From contig JAGTTQ010000001.1 of the NCBI GenBank assembly GCA_018223415.1, positions 3,521,365-3,585,364 on the forward strand: a stretch of DNA of 64,000 nt. Direction: 5' to 3'. Made by a program: the position numbers and the translations under genes. Below the pieces are notes generated by a model. It made no database searches, was not told where the DNA came from, and saw nothing but the letters and a program-made list of their open reading frames with translations. This document shows positions 1 through 7,811 of the stretch, piece after piece (position 1 is the first letter of the stretch; every line of letters begins with the position of its first letter). Source of the DNA: Eubacteriaceae bacterium Marseille-Q4139. GTDB lineage: Bacteria; Bacillota; Clostridia; Lachnospirales; Lachnospiraceae.

Positions 1-761
1 GGAGAGGTCAAAAGCTTTTCCGAAAGCAGCATGGAAAAATCGTCAAACTCCACCGGGACGCAGCCACCGTCCTTTAAAAGCCCCGGAAGAAACGCAGGGA
101 CGGCCCTTTCAAAGTCCACATTCCGCCCTTCGAGATACGCGCGCCTTAGCGCCGTGGCCGAGGCAAAAGAGCCGGCAACGGTTTCGCTGTGGTAGCCATC
201 ATCACACCTTGGTACCGTATATGGAACTATGTTGGAATGGAATTTTTTTAAGGCCCTCAGGTATTCGACGGCCAAAATATCGTTGGGGGCGGCCAGAGCC
301 TGGGCATCCGACAGGGCAAAAAAGGCATCGGCCCTGGCCTGCGGCCAGGTTTTCCCGCTTTTTACGCCATCCCGGATTTTCGCGGAAACGTCCTCCCGCG
401 AAATATCCATAGAAGCTTCCTGCGCCTTTAAAGCCTCGATGTCGCCGCATTCGCTGCCGAAAGAGAGAAAATCCGTGACGCCTGTCTGATTTAAAAGCGA
501 GACGCCGCAGTCGGCAAAGTCGGCGGCGCTGGAAAGGGAGCCGAACACCGGCATCTCAATCACCAGATCGGCGCCGCCAAGGAGTGCGGCACGGCAGCGC
601 AGGTACTTGTCAAAAAGGGCCGGCGTGCCTCTCTGCATGAAATCGCCGCTCATGACGATAATCACAAAGTCCGCGCCGGTCATTTCCCGTGTTTTCTGAA
701 GCTGGTAGAGGTGCCCGTTGTGGAACGGGTTGTATTCTGCAATGATTCCTGCTGTTTTCAT
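1..761 (-). CDS. tmcAL: tRNA(Met) cytidine acetate ligase (TmcAL/YlbM), N-terminal part
   Basis: Reverse-strand gene whose C-terminal end lies beyond base 1; about 253 codons are visible and open throughout. The start ATG (759-761) follows a CAGGAG ribosome site. The N-terminus has the nucleotidyltransferase HxGH-type motif in YNPFHNGHLYQL, then a conserved MSGDFMQRGTPALFDK stretch and a downstream PNDILAVEYLRAL motif, all typical of YlbM. The family uses ATP and acetate to acetylate the wobble cytidine (ac4C34) of elongator tRNA-Met in the cytoplasm. It is divergent from the c-di-AMP receptor gene. In many Firmicutes ylbM sits between ylbJ and pta; here pta is still close but ylbJ is about 60 kb away. 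The assignment is secure; only the C-terminus is missing. Confidence 0.93.
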   Translation of the reverse strand, partial: MKTAGIIAEYNPFHNGHLYQLQKTREMTGADFVIIVMSGDFMQRGTPALFDKYLRCRAALLGGADLVIEMPVFGSLSSAADFADCGVSLLNQTGVTDFLSFGSECGDIEALKAQEASMDISREDVSAKIRDGVKSGKTWPQARADAFFALSDAQALAAPNDILAVEYLRALKKFHSNIVPYTVPRCDDGYHSETVAGSFASATALRRAYLEGRNVDFERAVPAFLPGLLKDGGCVPVEFDDFSMLLSEKLLTS

Positions 762-866
762 GGCTGTCGGCTCCTGGAGTTCTATCTGTTATTTTTTGCA
801 TTCGTTTTATATTGTCCGGTCTTTCCATTAAATATATAATAAATATAAGTTTAAAGCAATATTAAA

Positions 867-895
867 TTGTTATTAAGAGATAATTGTGTTATAAT
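867..895 (+). promoter_or_regulatory. Sigma-A promoter of the c-di-AMP receptor gene
   Basis: TTGTTA (867-872) and TATAAT (890-895) are separated by 17 bases. The region is AT-rich and lies between two divergent genes. The predicted transcript has a leader of about 110 bases before the ATG at 1014, containing two GC-rich hairpins. Confidence 0.8.
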
Positions 896-904
896 GGTGG
901 AGAA

Positions 905-998
905 GAGATGCAGGCGAAAGCCCGCAGACGGTGTCCGGCCTCCTGTTTTGCCCCGGCGGCATGTGCCGGGAAGCAGGACGGAGACGGAAATGAACCAG
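905..998 (+). other. Structured 5' leader of the c-di-AMP receptor gene
   Basis: Two hairpins are visible in the leader. The first is GGC-GAAA-GCC (913-922), capped by a GNRA tetraloop. The second is larger: CCCGGC (952-957) pairs with GCCGGG (965-970), and outside it TCCTG (941-945) pairs with CAGGA (974-978). No U-tract follows, so it is not an intrinsic terminator. It may be a cis-regulatory RNA or simply a stable leader. I do not recognise a known riboswitch class. Confidence 0.4.
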
Positions 999-1013
999 GA
1001 AAGGAATGATTTT

Positions 1014-1346
1014 ATGAAGTTAATTTACGCAATCGTCCGTTACGACAATGAAGATGAAGTGATCAGCGCCCTGACAAAGAAACATTACAGCATCACCAAG
1101 CTTGCCACCACCGGCGGATTCCTGAAAAAAGGCAATACGACGCTTTTAATCGGTACCGAAGCGGAGCATGTCTCAGACGTCATCGAGACCATCAAGCAGG
1201 AGTGCGGAAAGCGCCAGAAAATTACCATCAACATGCCTTATATCTCCGGGGCTGCCATGATGAACTGTGCCACGATGCCGATGACCGTAGAGGTCGGCGG
1301 AGCGACGATTTTCGTCATCGACGTAGAGCATTACGAGAAAATCTGA
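1014..1346 (+). CDS. darA: Cyclic-di-AMP receptor, PII-like (DarA/PstA)
   Basis: A 110-residue protein beginning MKLIYAIVRYDNEDEV, matching the PII-like c-di-AMP-binding family (DarA/PstA, Pfam CdAMP_rec) in length and sequence. Family signatures seen include the TKLATTGGFLKKGNTTLLIG segment, which forms the nucleotide-binding T-loop base, and the C-terminal GATIFVIDVEHYEKI. It is a cytosolic trimer that binds c-di-AMP; its downstream target is unknown. The start at 1014 is preferred over upstream in-frame codons because it has an AGGAAAGG ribosome site and gives the usual family length; the extra upstream residues are basic and low-complexity. It has its own promoter and is followed by the separate pta promoter. 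Confidence 0.9.
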   Translation: MKLIYAIVRYDNEDEVISALTKKHYSITKLATTGGFLKKGNTTLLIGTEAEHVSDVIETIKQECGKRQKITINMPYISGAAMMNCATMPMTVEVGGATIFVIDVEHYEKI

Positions 1347-1396
1347 CCTTCCCTGTCCAGGTACTGAAAAAAGTGCAAGAAAAAGAAAAAATCGGC

Positions 1397-1425
1397 TTGT
1401 ATGGAATATTTTGCTGATATATAAT
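1397..1425 (+). promoter_or_regulatory. Sigma-A promoter of pta
   Basis: TTGTAT (1397-1402) and TATAAT (1420-1425) with a 17-base spacer, about 50 bases upstream of the pta start. It probably drives pta-ackA as one unit. Confidence 0.75.
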
Positions 1426-1477
1426 AAAATTATTGCAGCGTGCAAATACAACGGAAAGAGAAGGGAGTTTATCAATC

Positions 1478-2479
1478 ATGTCATTCATTGAGCGGATGAA
1501 AGAGAAGGCAAGACAGAACAAGAAGACGATTGTCCTGCCGGAGAGCGACGACAAGAGAACCATTACGGCTGCCGCAAAGATCTTAGAGGAGGGCACGGCA
1601 AACCTGATCTTAATCGGAAACGAAGCAAAGATTAAGGAAGAGGCTTCTGCCCTGAACGCAGACGTAAACGGCGTTACGTTCGTAGACCCGGAGACGGATC
1701 CGGAGTTCGGCCACTATGCCGAGGCTCTGTATGAGTTAAGAAAGCACAAAGGAATGACGCTTGAGAAGGCGCAGGAGACTTTAAAGAATGACTTTATCAC
1801 ATACGGTGTTATGATGGTAAAGGAGAATAAGGCAGACGGCCTTGTTGCCGGCGCCTGCCATGCAACGGCTGATACCTTAAGACCGGCACTCCAGATTTTA
1901 AAGACGGCACCGGGAACCGAGCTGGTATCCGGCTTCTTTATCATGGATGTTCCGAACTGCGAGTACGGCGACAACGGCACGTTCCTGTTCGCTGACTGCG
2001 GCCTGAACCAGGATCCGACGTCGGAAGAACTGGCTGCCATCGCAGACAGCAGCTCCAAGAGCTTCCGCGCCCTTGTTGGCGACGAGCCGGTCATCGCAAT
2101 GCTGTCCCATTCCACAAAGGGAAGCGCAAAGCATGCCCTGGTGGACAAGGTGACAGAGGCTACGAGAATCGCAAAAGAGAAATATCCGGAGTTAAACCTG
2201 GACGGCGAGCTTCAGCTTGACGCTGCCATCGTTCCGGCAATCGGCGAGTCCAAGGCAAAGGGCAGCAAGGTGGCTGGCCATGCCAACGTCTTAATTTTCC
2301 CGAACCTGGACTGCGGAAACATCGGCTACAAGCTGGTTCAGAGACTTGCAAAGGCAGAGGCTTACGGCCCGATGCTCCAGGGTATTGCAAGACCCGTCAA
2401 CGACTTATCCCGCGGCTGTTCTGCTGAGGATATCGTAGGCGTTGTAGCCCTGACGGCTGTACAGGCCCAGATGGCTTAA
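1478..2479 (+). CDS. pta: Phosphate acetyltransferase
   Basis: A 333-residue protein starting MSFIERMKEKARQ, the length of the short clostridial/Bacillus Pta (PTA_PTB family). It interconverts acetyl-CoA plus phosphate with acetyl phosphate plus CoA. Recognisable segments are IVLPESDDKRTI at the N-terminus, GLVAGACHATADTLRPALQ in the middle and IFPNLDCGNIGYKLVQRL near the C-terminus. The ATG at 1478 has an AAGGGAG site; upstream in-frame codons lack one. It lies 90 bases before ackA. In this organism the pair should also receive acetyl phosphate made by glycine reductase, whose operon is about 32 kb downstream. Highly confident. Confidence 0.97.
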   Translation: MSFIERMKEKARQNKKTIVLPESDDKRTITAAAKILEEGTANLILIGNEAKIKEEASALNADVNGVTFVDPETDPEFGHYAEALYELRKHKGMTLEKAQETLKNDFITYGVMMVKENKADGLVAGACHATADTLRPALQILKTAPGTELVSGFFIMDVPNCEYGDNGTFLFADCGLNQDPTSEELAAIADSSSKSFRALVGDEPVIAMLSHSTKGSAKHALVDKVTEATRIAKEKYPELNLDGELQLDAAIVPAIGESKAKGSKVAGHANVLIFPNLDCGNIGYKLVQRLAKAEAYGPMLQGIARPVNDLSRGCSAEDIVGVVALTAVQAQMA

Positions 2480-2505
2480 TTCTTCTGAAAAGAAACGAAA
2501 AATGC

Positions 2506-2528
2506 GGCCGGGGGACGATGCCCCGGCC
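2506..2528 (+). other. Hairpin between pta and ackA
   Basis: GGCCGGGG (2506-2513) and CCCCGGCC (2521-2528) form an 8-base-pair GC-only stem with a 7-base loop. It is followed by AGAGAGAAAG rather than a U-run, so it is not a good terminator. It more likely tunes or stabilises the pta-ackA message, for example as a processing or decay barrier. Confidence 0.5.
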
Positions 2529-2569
2529 AGAGAGAAAGCGCAATGCGCGGAATAAGGAGTTTTTTTGTC

Positions 2570-3760
2570 ATGAATATTTTAGTTATTAACTGCGGCAGTT
2601 CTTCCTTAAAGTACCAGCTCATCAACTCCGACACAGAGGCAGTCCTTGCAAAGGGCCTCTGCGAGAGAATCGGAATTGAGGGAAGCCAGATTACTTACCA
2701 GCCGGCCGGCGGCGAGAAAGAGGTTACGGTTTCTCCGATGCCGACCCACACCCAGGCGATCCAGATGGTTCTGGATGCCCTCACCAATGAGAAGACGGGC
2801 GTTATTAAGAGCCTTGCCGAGGTTGGCGCCGTAGGACACCGTGTGGTACACGGCGGCGAGAAGTTCACGACCTCCACGCTGCTTACGGAAGAGGCCATCA
2901 AGGCTATTGAGGAGTGCAACGATCTGGCTCCGCTTCACAACCCGGCAAACCTGATCGGTATCCGTGCCTGCCAGGAGCTGATGCCGGAGACTCCGATGGT
3001 TGCTGTTTTCGATACGGCTTTCCATCAGACCATGCCGGAGGAGGCATATCTTTACGGCCTTCCCTATGAATACTATGAGAACTACAAGGTAAGAAGATAC
3101 GGCTTCCACGGAACCTCCCACAGCTTCGTATCCAAGAAAGCTGCCGAGCTTGCCGGAAAGCCCTACGAGGATCTTAAGATCATCGTCTGCCACCTTGGAA
3201 ACGGCGCAAGCCTTTCCGCAGTAAAGAACGGAAAATCCGTTGATACGAGCATGGGCCTTACCCCGCTTGAGGGCTTAATCATGGGAACCCGCTCCGGTGA
3301 TATGGATCCGGCTATCATGGAGTACATCGCAAAGAAAGAGAACCTGGACATCGCAGGCGTGATGAACGTCCTCAACAAGAAATCCGGCGTTCTTGGCCTT
3401 TCCGGCGTATCCAGCGACTTCCGTGACATCGAGGGCGCGGCTGCCGAGGGCAATGAGCGTGCGGCAAAGGCACTGAATGCCTTCAATTACCGCGTAATCA
3501 AATACATTGGCGCATATGCCGCAGCCATGGACGGCGTTGATGTAATCGCATTCACGGCAGGCCTCGGCGAGAACGACAAGAACATGAGAAAGGCTGTTTG
3601 CAGCCACTTAAGCTACCTTGGCGTGAAGATCGACGACGCAGCCAACGATGTGAGAGGAAAGGACACGATCATTTCCGCACCGGATTCCAAGGTTATGGTG
3701 ATGGTTGTTCCGACAAACGAGGAGTTAGCAATCGCAAGAGAGACTCTGGCGCTCGTTTAA
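2570..3760 (+). CDS. ackA: Acetate kinase
   Basis: A 396-residue acetate kinase. It starts MNILVINCGSSSLKYQL, the first phosphate-binding motif of the ASKHA fold. It contains GHRVVHGGEKF, the catalytic region DTAFHQTMPE, YGFHGTSH, CHLGNGASLSA and the C-terminal FTAGLGEND. The enzyme converts acetyl phosphate and ADP to acetate and ATP in the cytosol. The ATG at 2570 follows AATAAGGAG; an upstream in-frame extension has no ribosome site. It forms an operon with pta and ends in a strong terminator. It is the expected ATP-yielding step after glycine reductase. Highly confident. Confidence 0.97.
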   Translation: MNILVINCGSSSLKYQLINSDTEAVLAKGLCERIGIEGSQITYQPAGGEKEVTVSPMPTHTQAIQMVLDALTNEKTGVIKSLAEVGAVGHRVVHGGEKFTTSTLLTEEAIKAIEECNDLAPLHNPANLIGIRACQELMPETPMVAVFDTAFHQTMPEEAYLYGLPYEYYENYKVRRYGFHGTSHSFVSKKAAELAGKPYEDLKIIVCHLGNGASLSAVKNGKSVDTSMGLTPLEGLIMGTRSGDMDPAIMEYIAKKENLDIAGVMNVLNKKSGVLGLSGVSSDFRDIEGAAAEGNERAAKALNAFNYRVIKYIGAYAAAMDGVDVIAFTAGLGENDKNMRKAVCSHLSYLGVKIDDAANDVRGKDTIISAPDSKVMVMVVPTNEELAIARETLALV

Positions 3761-3785
3761 TCCGTAAGAATTTGAAAAGAGGTTT

Positions 3786-3822
3786 GTGGGGATGGAACGT
3801 CTGCATCCCCACATTCTTTTTC
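3786..3822 (+). terminator. Intrinsic terminator after ackA
   Basis: GTGGGGATG (3786-3794) pairs with CATCCCCAC (3804-3812), followed by ATTCTTTTTC. It ends the pta-ackA transcript. Confidence 0.9.
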
Positions 3823-3897
3823 AGATAATTTCCCGCAGGCCGTTCAAGCCGTGCAGAAAGCATGGATTGGAAACTGCGAAACGGTTACAATTTGTAG

Positions 3898-3926
3898 TTG
3901 ACAAATACTACCTGCATATGTATAAT
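3898..3926 (+). promoter_or_regulatory. Consensus sigma-A promoter of yceD-rpmF
   Basis: A perfect TTGACA (3898-3903) and a perfect TATAAT (3921-3926) with a 17-base spacer, about 28 bases upstream of the yceD start. A very strong constitutive promoter, fitting a ribosomal protein operon. Confidence 0.93.
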
Positions 3927-3953
3927 ATCATAGGTGCGTATTAGGAGATCAAT

Positions 3954-4481
3954 ATGCTGATACACTTATCTGAAGTTTTAACCCATGAGGGCAGGGAAAA
4001 GACCTGGGACATCCCCTTTGAAAAGCCGGTTTTCGACGGCGCGGAGGGAAGTTATCCGGTGGTTTCATCGGAGCCGGTTCATATTGTCCTCAAAAATCTC
4101 GGAAAGCGGAAGGTTTCCCTGACAGGCGGCACGTCGGTGACGCTGAGGATTCCCTGCGCCAGATGTTTGGAGCCAGTGGACTATATTTGCAGCATGGAAT
4201 TTGACGAAGAGCTGGATCTTGGCATCTCCGATGAGGAACGGGTAAAAAACTTGGATGAACAATCTTATTTAAACGGTTATCAACTGGATACAGACCAACT
4301 GGTGTGTAACGAACTTTCTTTGAGTTTGCCTATGAAGGTCCTGTGCAAAGAAGATTGCAAAGGGATTTGTAATAGATGTGGAGCAAATCTCAATTATGAG
4401 ACTTGCAGCTGCGATACCAGGTCTCTTGATCCAAGGATGGCAGTAATCCAGGATATTTTTAAACAGTTTAAGGAGGTGTAA
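3954..4481 (+). CDS. yceD: YceD family protein (DUF177), 23S rRNA accumulation protein
   Basis: A 175-residue member of the YceD/DUF177 family. It carries the family's cysteine pairs: IPCARCLEP near residue 65, then a C-terminal cluster CKEDCKGICNRCGANLN followed by CSC, probably a zinc site. Members are encoded directly before rpmF in most bacteria and are linked to 23S rRNA accumulation or processing; the exact biochemical role is not settled. The ATG at 3954 follows TTAGGAG. It is two bases from rpmF, so the two are co-transcribed and probably translationally coupled. Confidence 0.9.
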   Translation: MLIHLSEVLTHEGREKTWDIPFEKPVFDGAEGSYPVVSSEPVHIVLKNLGKRKVSLTGGTSVTLRIPCARCLEPVDYICSMEFDEELDLGISDEERVKNLDEQSYLNGYQLDTDQLVCNELSLSLPMKVLCKEDCKGICNRCGANLNYETCSCDTRSLDPRMAVIQDIFKQFKEV

Positions 4482-4483
4482 CC

Positions 4484-4666
4484 ATGTCTATCTGCCCAAA
4501 GAACAAATCTTCTAAAGCAAGAAGAGACAGCCGCAGAGCAAACTGGAAGATGAGTGCTCCGAACTTAGTAAAATGCAGCAAATGCGGCGCGCTGATGATG
4601 CCGCACAGAGTGTGCAAGGCATGCGGCAGCTATAATAAACGCGAGATTGTCAAGGTTGAGGACTAA
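4484..4666 (+). CDS. rpmF: 50S ribosomal protein L32
   Basis: A 60-residue basic protein starting MSICPKNKSSKARRDSRR with the zinc-ribbon pairs CSKCG and CKACG. This is the cysteine-containing (C+) form of L32, a late-assembling large-subunit protein. A strong AAGGAGG precedes the ATG and overlaps the end of yceD. A terminator follows. Highly confident. Confidence 0.97.
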   Translation: MSICPKNKSSKARRDSRRANWKMSAPNLVKCSKCGALMMPHRVCKACGSYNKREIVKVED

Positions 4667-4722
4667 TTGCAGTTCTTTATGATCCGGACAAAGAGTGTAA
4701 ATTGAAAAGCAGGAAACAAAGG

Positions 4723-4758
4723 GAAGCTGGTTGAAGATTTTTCATCAGCTTCTTTTTA
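4723..4758 (+). terminator. Intrinsic terminator after rpmF
   Basis: GAAGCTG (4723-4729) pairs with CAGCTTC (4746-4752), with further pairs inside the stem, followed by TTTTTATT. It separates rpmF from the histidine kinase gene 22 bases later. Confidence 0.85.
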
Positions 4759-4780
4759 TTAACCGGAGGAAAAATCATCC

Positions 4781-6070
4781 ATGGAACAAATGCTTGCAGC
4801 CAACATCGCTCTCGACAGCTTTGGAATCATTCTGTCTCTGATCCCGATTGTCTATCTTGTAAGCGGCGGACGGTACAAGGAGAAGCTGAACCGCTTCTTT
4901 TTAGGCGTCTGCATTTCCAATCTGTTTATGATTGTGGGGGATCTGGCGGACTGGGTGCTTCACTCTCCGTCCCCGGGCTTTCAGCAGAATCTGCTGGCGG
5001 CCCTTTCTGCGCTTTTTTACGTTTCTTCTGCCTTTGTGCTGTACTTTTTCGCACTGTATATCACGGAGTACATAAAGCCTTCGGAGCAGGCGCAGCGCCT
5101 CTGCCGCAGGGCGGTGACGGCGGTGTGCGGCGTACATGTCTTTTTTGCAGTTTTAAGCCCTTTTACGGGCGCGTTCTTTTATGTGACGGACAATGGCTAC
5201 CAGCGCGGCAGCCTGTTCCTGATTTCTCAGCTTGTGCCTTTATTCTGCTATCTTTTGTTTACGCTGCTTTTAATCCTTTACCACGGGAAGTTAAAACGGC
5301 GGGAGCTGATCTTTTTTCTCCTTTACATTTTTGTGCCCCTTGGCTGCGGCGCGGCACAGATGTTTTTGCGCGGCATCGCTGTCGTCAATATCGGGGTGGC
5401 CCTGGCGCTTTTATTTATCCTTGTGAATATCCAGTTTGAACATGAGCTTGCCTTAAAGCGGCAGGAGAAGGCGCTGGCGGAACAGCGGATCGACATCATG
5501 TTAAGCCAGATCAAGCCTCACTTTCTTTACAACGCCCTGGGAACCATCGCCTGTTTATGCAGGACGGATCCCGAAAAGGCGGAGTGGGCGACGGAGGAAT
5601 TTGCCATGTTCCTGCGGGCCAATATGGACAGCTTAAAGAACCGGGAGCCGATTCCCTTTGAAAAGGAGCTGGCCCATGTGAAACATTATCTGTATCTGGA
5701 AAAGCAGCGGTTTCAGGAGCGGCTTCAGGTAAATTATGACATCCGGGCCACGGACTTTTATGTTCCGCCCCTGTCCCTTCAGCCATTGGTGGAAAACGCG
5801 GTGCGGCACGGGATCCTCCAGAAAAAGGAGGGCGGAACCGTCACCATACGGACGTTTGAGACGGAGGAGGACGCCTTTGTTGTTGTCATGGACGACGGCA
5901 TCGGAATGGAACAGGCGGCGGGGCTTCCGGATTTGGGAGACCATGCCCACATCGGGCTTGAAAACGTGAGGGAGCGGCTGGAGAGCATGGTGGAAGGCGA
6001 AATGAAGATGGAAAGCAGCGGGGCAGGGACGGTTGTGACTCTGCGGATCCCGTTGGTGGGAGGGTTCTGA
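4781..6070 (+). CDS. Sensor histidine kinase, LytS/YehU type
   Basis: A 429-residue membrane kinase. Roughly residues 5-220 hold about seven hydrophobic helices with short loops and no large extracellular domain. A helical linker follows, then a His_kinase domain with the phospho-acceptor in QIKPHFLYNALG (His247), and a HATPase domain with the N-box LQPLVENAVRHGI, G1 box DDGIGM and HIGLENVRERLE. It should autophosphorylate and pass the phosphate to the regulator encoded next, which overlaps its stop codon by one base (TGATG). The signal is unknown; a membrane-embedded 7TM-like sensor is only a guess. The paired output is not the usual LytTR domain, which is somewhat unusual for this kinase class. 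Confidence 0.9.
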   Translation: MEQMLAANIALDSFGIILSLIPIVYLVSGGRYKEKLNRFFLGVCISNLFMIVGDLADWVLHSPSPGFQQNLLAALSALFYVSSAFVLYFFALYITEYIKPSEQAQRLCRRAVTAVCGVHVFFAVLSPFTGAFFYVTDNGYQRGSLFLISQLVPLFCYLLFTLLLILYHGKLKRRELIFFLLYIFVPLGCGAAQMFLRGIAVVNIGVALALLFILVNIQFEHELALKRQEKALAEQRIDIMLSQIKPHFLYNALGTIACLCRTDPEKAEWATEEFAMFLRANMDSLKNREPIPFEKELAHVKHYLYLEKQRFQERLQVNYDIRATDFYVPPLSLQPLVENAVRHGILQKKEGGTVTIRTFETEEDAFVVVMDDGIGMEQAAGLPDLGDHAHIGLENVRERLESMVEGEMKMESSGAGTVVTLRIPLVGGF

Positions 6071-6873
6071 TGCGCTTTTTGGTGGTGGACGATGAAAAAA
6101 TGATGTTGGACGGTTTGGAGATGATGTTAAAAAAGCTGCGTCCGGAGGCGGAGATCCTGTCCTTTTCCTGGCCGGAGGATGCGCTTGCGGCGGCCGGAGC
6201 CGTTCCGGCAGACGCGGCTTTTCTGGATATCCAGATGGGCGGCATGACAGGGCTTGAGCTGGCGGTGCGGTTAAAGCGCCTCCGCCCGGACATGCATATT
6301 ATTTTTGTGACCGGATATGCTGACTATGCGGTGGAGGCCTTTGCCATGCATGCGTCGGGGTACCTTTTAAAGCCGGTGAGCGAGGCGGCACTTAAGCGGG
6401 AGCTGACGTTCCTTTACGGGGAGCCGGAGACGAAATGCCGCATCCGCGTCCAGACCTTCGGCGGGTTTGAAGTGTTTGTGGAGGGAGTCCCGGTTCGGTT
6501 TGAGCGTTCCAAAGCAAAGGAACTGCTGGCGTATCTGATCGACCACCGCGGCGCGGCAGTGACGACGGGAGAGGCCTATGCAGCCCTGTTTGAGGACATG
6601 GAAAATTCGGTGGCAGGAAAGTCTTATTTCCGTACCATTGTCCATAGCATGAAAACGGCGTTAAAGAAGGCCGGAGCAGAGGAGATCCTCGTGAAAGGCT
6701 TCAATTCCATGGCGGTTGTGCCGGAAAACATGGACTGCGATTATTACCGGTTCTTAAAAGGCGATCCGATTGCCGTCAACCAGTACCGGAACGATTATCT
6801 GCCTTCTTATAGCTGGGCCGAGGCGCGGAACGGAAGCTTTGAATTTGAACGCGGCTTAAATGGCGGAAAATGA
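6070..6873 (+). CDS. Response regulator with receiver and SARP-like winged-helix output
   Basis: A 267-residue regulator. The receiver (about residues 1-115) has the acidic pair D7-D8, phospho-acceptor D53 in FLDIQMGG, T81 in FVTGYAD and K101 in LLKPVSE, so it looks functional. The rest (about 123-260), starting RVQTFGGFEVFVEGVPV, resembles the winged-helix DNA-binding domain of OmpR/SARP regulators, with a positively charged RSKAKELLAYL helix. There is no obvious BTAD domain. It is coupled to the kinase upstream. Target genes are unknown; the CPBP protease and M16 peptidase genes immediately downstream are natural candidates. Confidence 0.88.
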   Translation: MRFLVVDDEKMMLDGLEMMLKKLRPEAEILSFSWPEDALAAAGAVPADAAFLDIQMGGMTGLELAVRLKRLRPDMHIIFVTGYADYAVEAFAMHASGYLLKPVSEAALKRELTFLYGEPETKCRIRVQTFGGFEVFVEGVPVRFERSKAKELLAYLIDHRGAAVTTGEAYAALFEDMENSVAGKSYFRTIVHSMKTALKKAGAEEILVKGFNSMAVVPENMDCDYYRFLKGDPIAVNQYRNDYLPSYSWAEARNGSFEFERGLNGGK

Positions 6874-6974
6874 TAAAACATGGCGGATTTGTTGCGCTTT
6901 TGTTGCGCCTGGTCTGTTACACTGTCAGAGAATTCTATGTTTCTGAAAAGGAGCAGGCAAGGGAGGTATCTGTC

Positions 6975-7811
6975 ATGCGAACAAAAAAACAGCGGAGCCA
7001 CTGGTTTTTGAAATATCCACTGGTTCCGGCATTTGTCCTGCCGGTTTTTGGCATCCTTGGGGTGGCACTTTTGGGGCAGGCCGTGATCCTGGTTCTTTTG
7101 AACGTGTTTGGAGAGGGAATCCGGGTGTTCCGGGATCTGCCGGCCATCGTCAACGATGTCCTGCGGATTCTGCTGGCCTTTCTCATGATCGCGGTCATGA
7201 AGCGCACAAACGGCGGGAAATTTATCTTTGGTTTTAGCAGTGAGAATGGGAAGCTTTCCTTCTGGCTTGCGGCACCTGCGCTCATCGTTGCGGCGTCAAA
7301 CCTGGTGGAATACTCCATGGCGGGACTCCCGTTCAGGGCTTCCCTTGGCGGTGTGTTCTATGCGCTTTTATGCGGCGTGGCCCCAGGCTTTTTTGAAGAG
7401 GTTGCCTGCCGCGGGATTCCTGCGGGAAATATGATGCAAAGATGGAGGGAGAAAGAGAATTACATTCTCTGGAGCGTGCTGGCTTCCGGCATTGCCTTTG
7501 GCCTCGTGCATCTCATCAACCTGTTAAACGGAGATCTGCCGGCGACGGTTTTGCAGGTATGCTATGCGTCAGCAATGGGGATTTTCTTCGGCGCCGTATA
7601 TGTGCGGACGCGCAGCCTCTGGGGGCCGGTGATCGTCCACAGCATCATTGATTTCACGGCATTTTTATTTGTGGGTGACCCGGAAACCTCCATGTTTCAG
7701 ATCATTTCGGCAGTCATAACCACCATTTTTTATACGGCGGTTGGGCTGTATTTGATCCGGCGGGAGAAAAGGGAGGAAATCAGGAAGCTTTGGGAAGGAG
7801 AGGAAGGATGA
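6975..7811 (+). CDS. CPBP family intramembrane protease
   Basis: A 278-residue polytopic membrane protein of the CPBP (ABI/CAAX-protease-like) family. The motifs are present: EEVACRGIPAGNMMQRW (EExxxR), FGLVHLINL (FxxxH) and HSIIDF (HxxxD/N region), which form the metal site of the glutamic protease. The start at 6975 has a good GGGAGG site; an upstream in-frame ATG at 6870 overlaps the regulator stop but would add an unlikely tail. Family members process peptides or prenylated substrates, or protect against bacteriocins. It overlaps the M16 peptidase gene by four bases (ATGA), so the two are coupled. Its substrate is unknown. Confidence 0.88.
   Translation: MRTKKQRSHWFLKYPLVPAFVLPVFGILGVALLGQAVILVLLNVFGEGIRVFRDLPAIVNDVLRILLAFLMIAVMKRTNGGKFIFGFSSENGKLSFWLAAPALIVAASNLVEYSMAGLPFRASLGGVFYALLCGVAPGFFEEVACRGIPAGNMMQRWREKENYILWSVLASGIAFGLVHLINLLNGDLPATVLQVCYASAMGIFFGAVYVRTRSLWGPVIVHSIIDFTAFLFVGDPETSMFQIISAVITTIFYTAVGLYLIRREKREEIRKLWEGEEG

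Noticed and set aside
867..1013. In-frame N-terminal extension of the c-di-AMP receptor (49 extra residues)
   Set aside because: It starts inside the promoter, has no ribosome site and is arginine-rich without family similarity; the ATG at 1014 fits.
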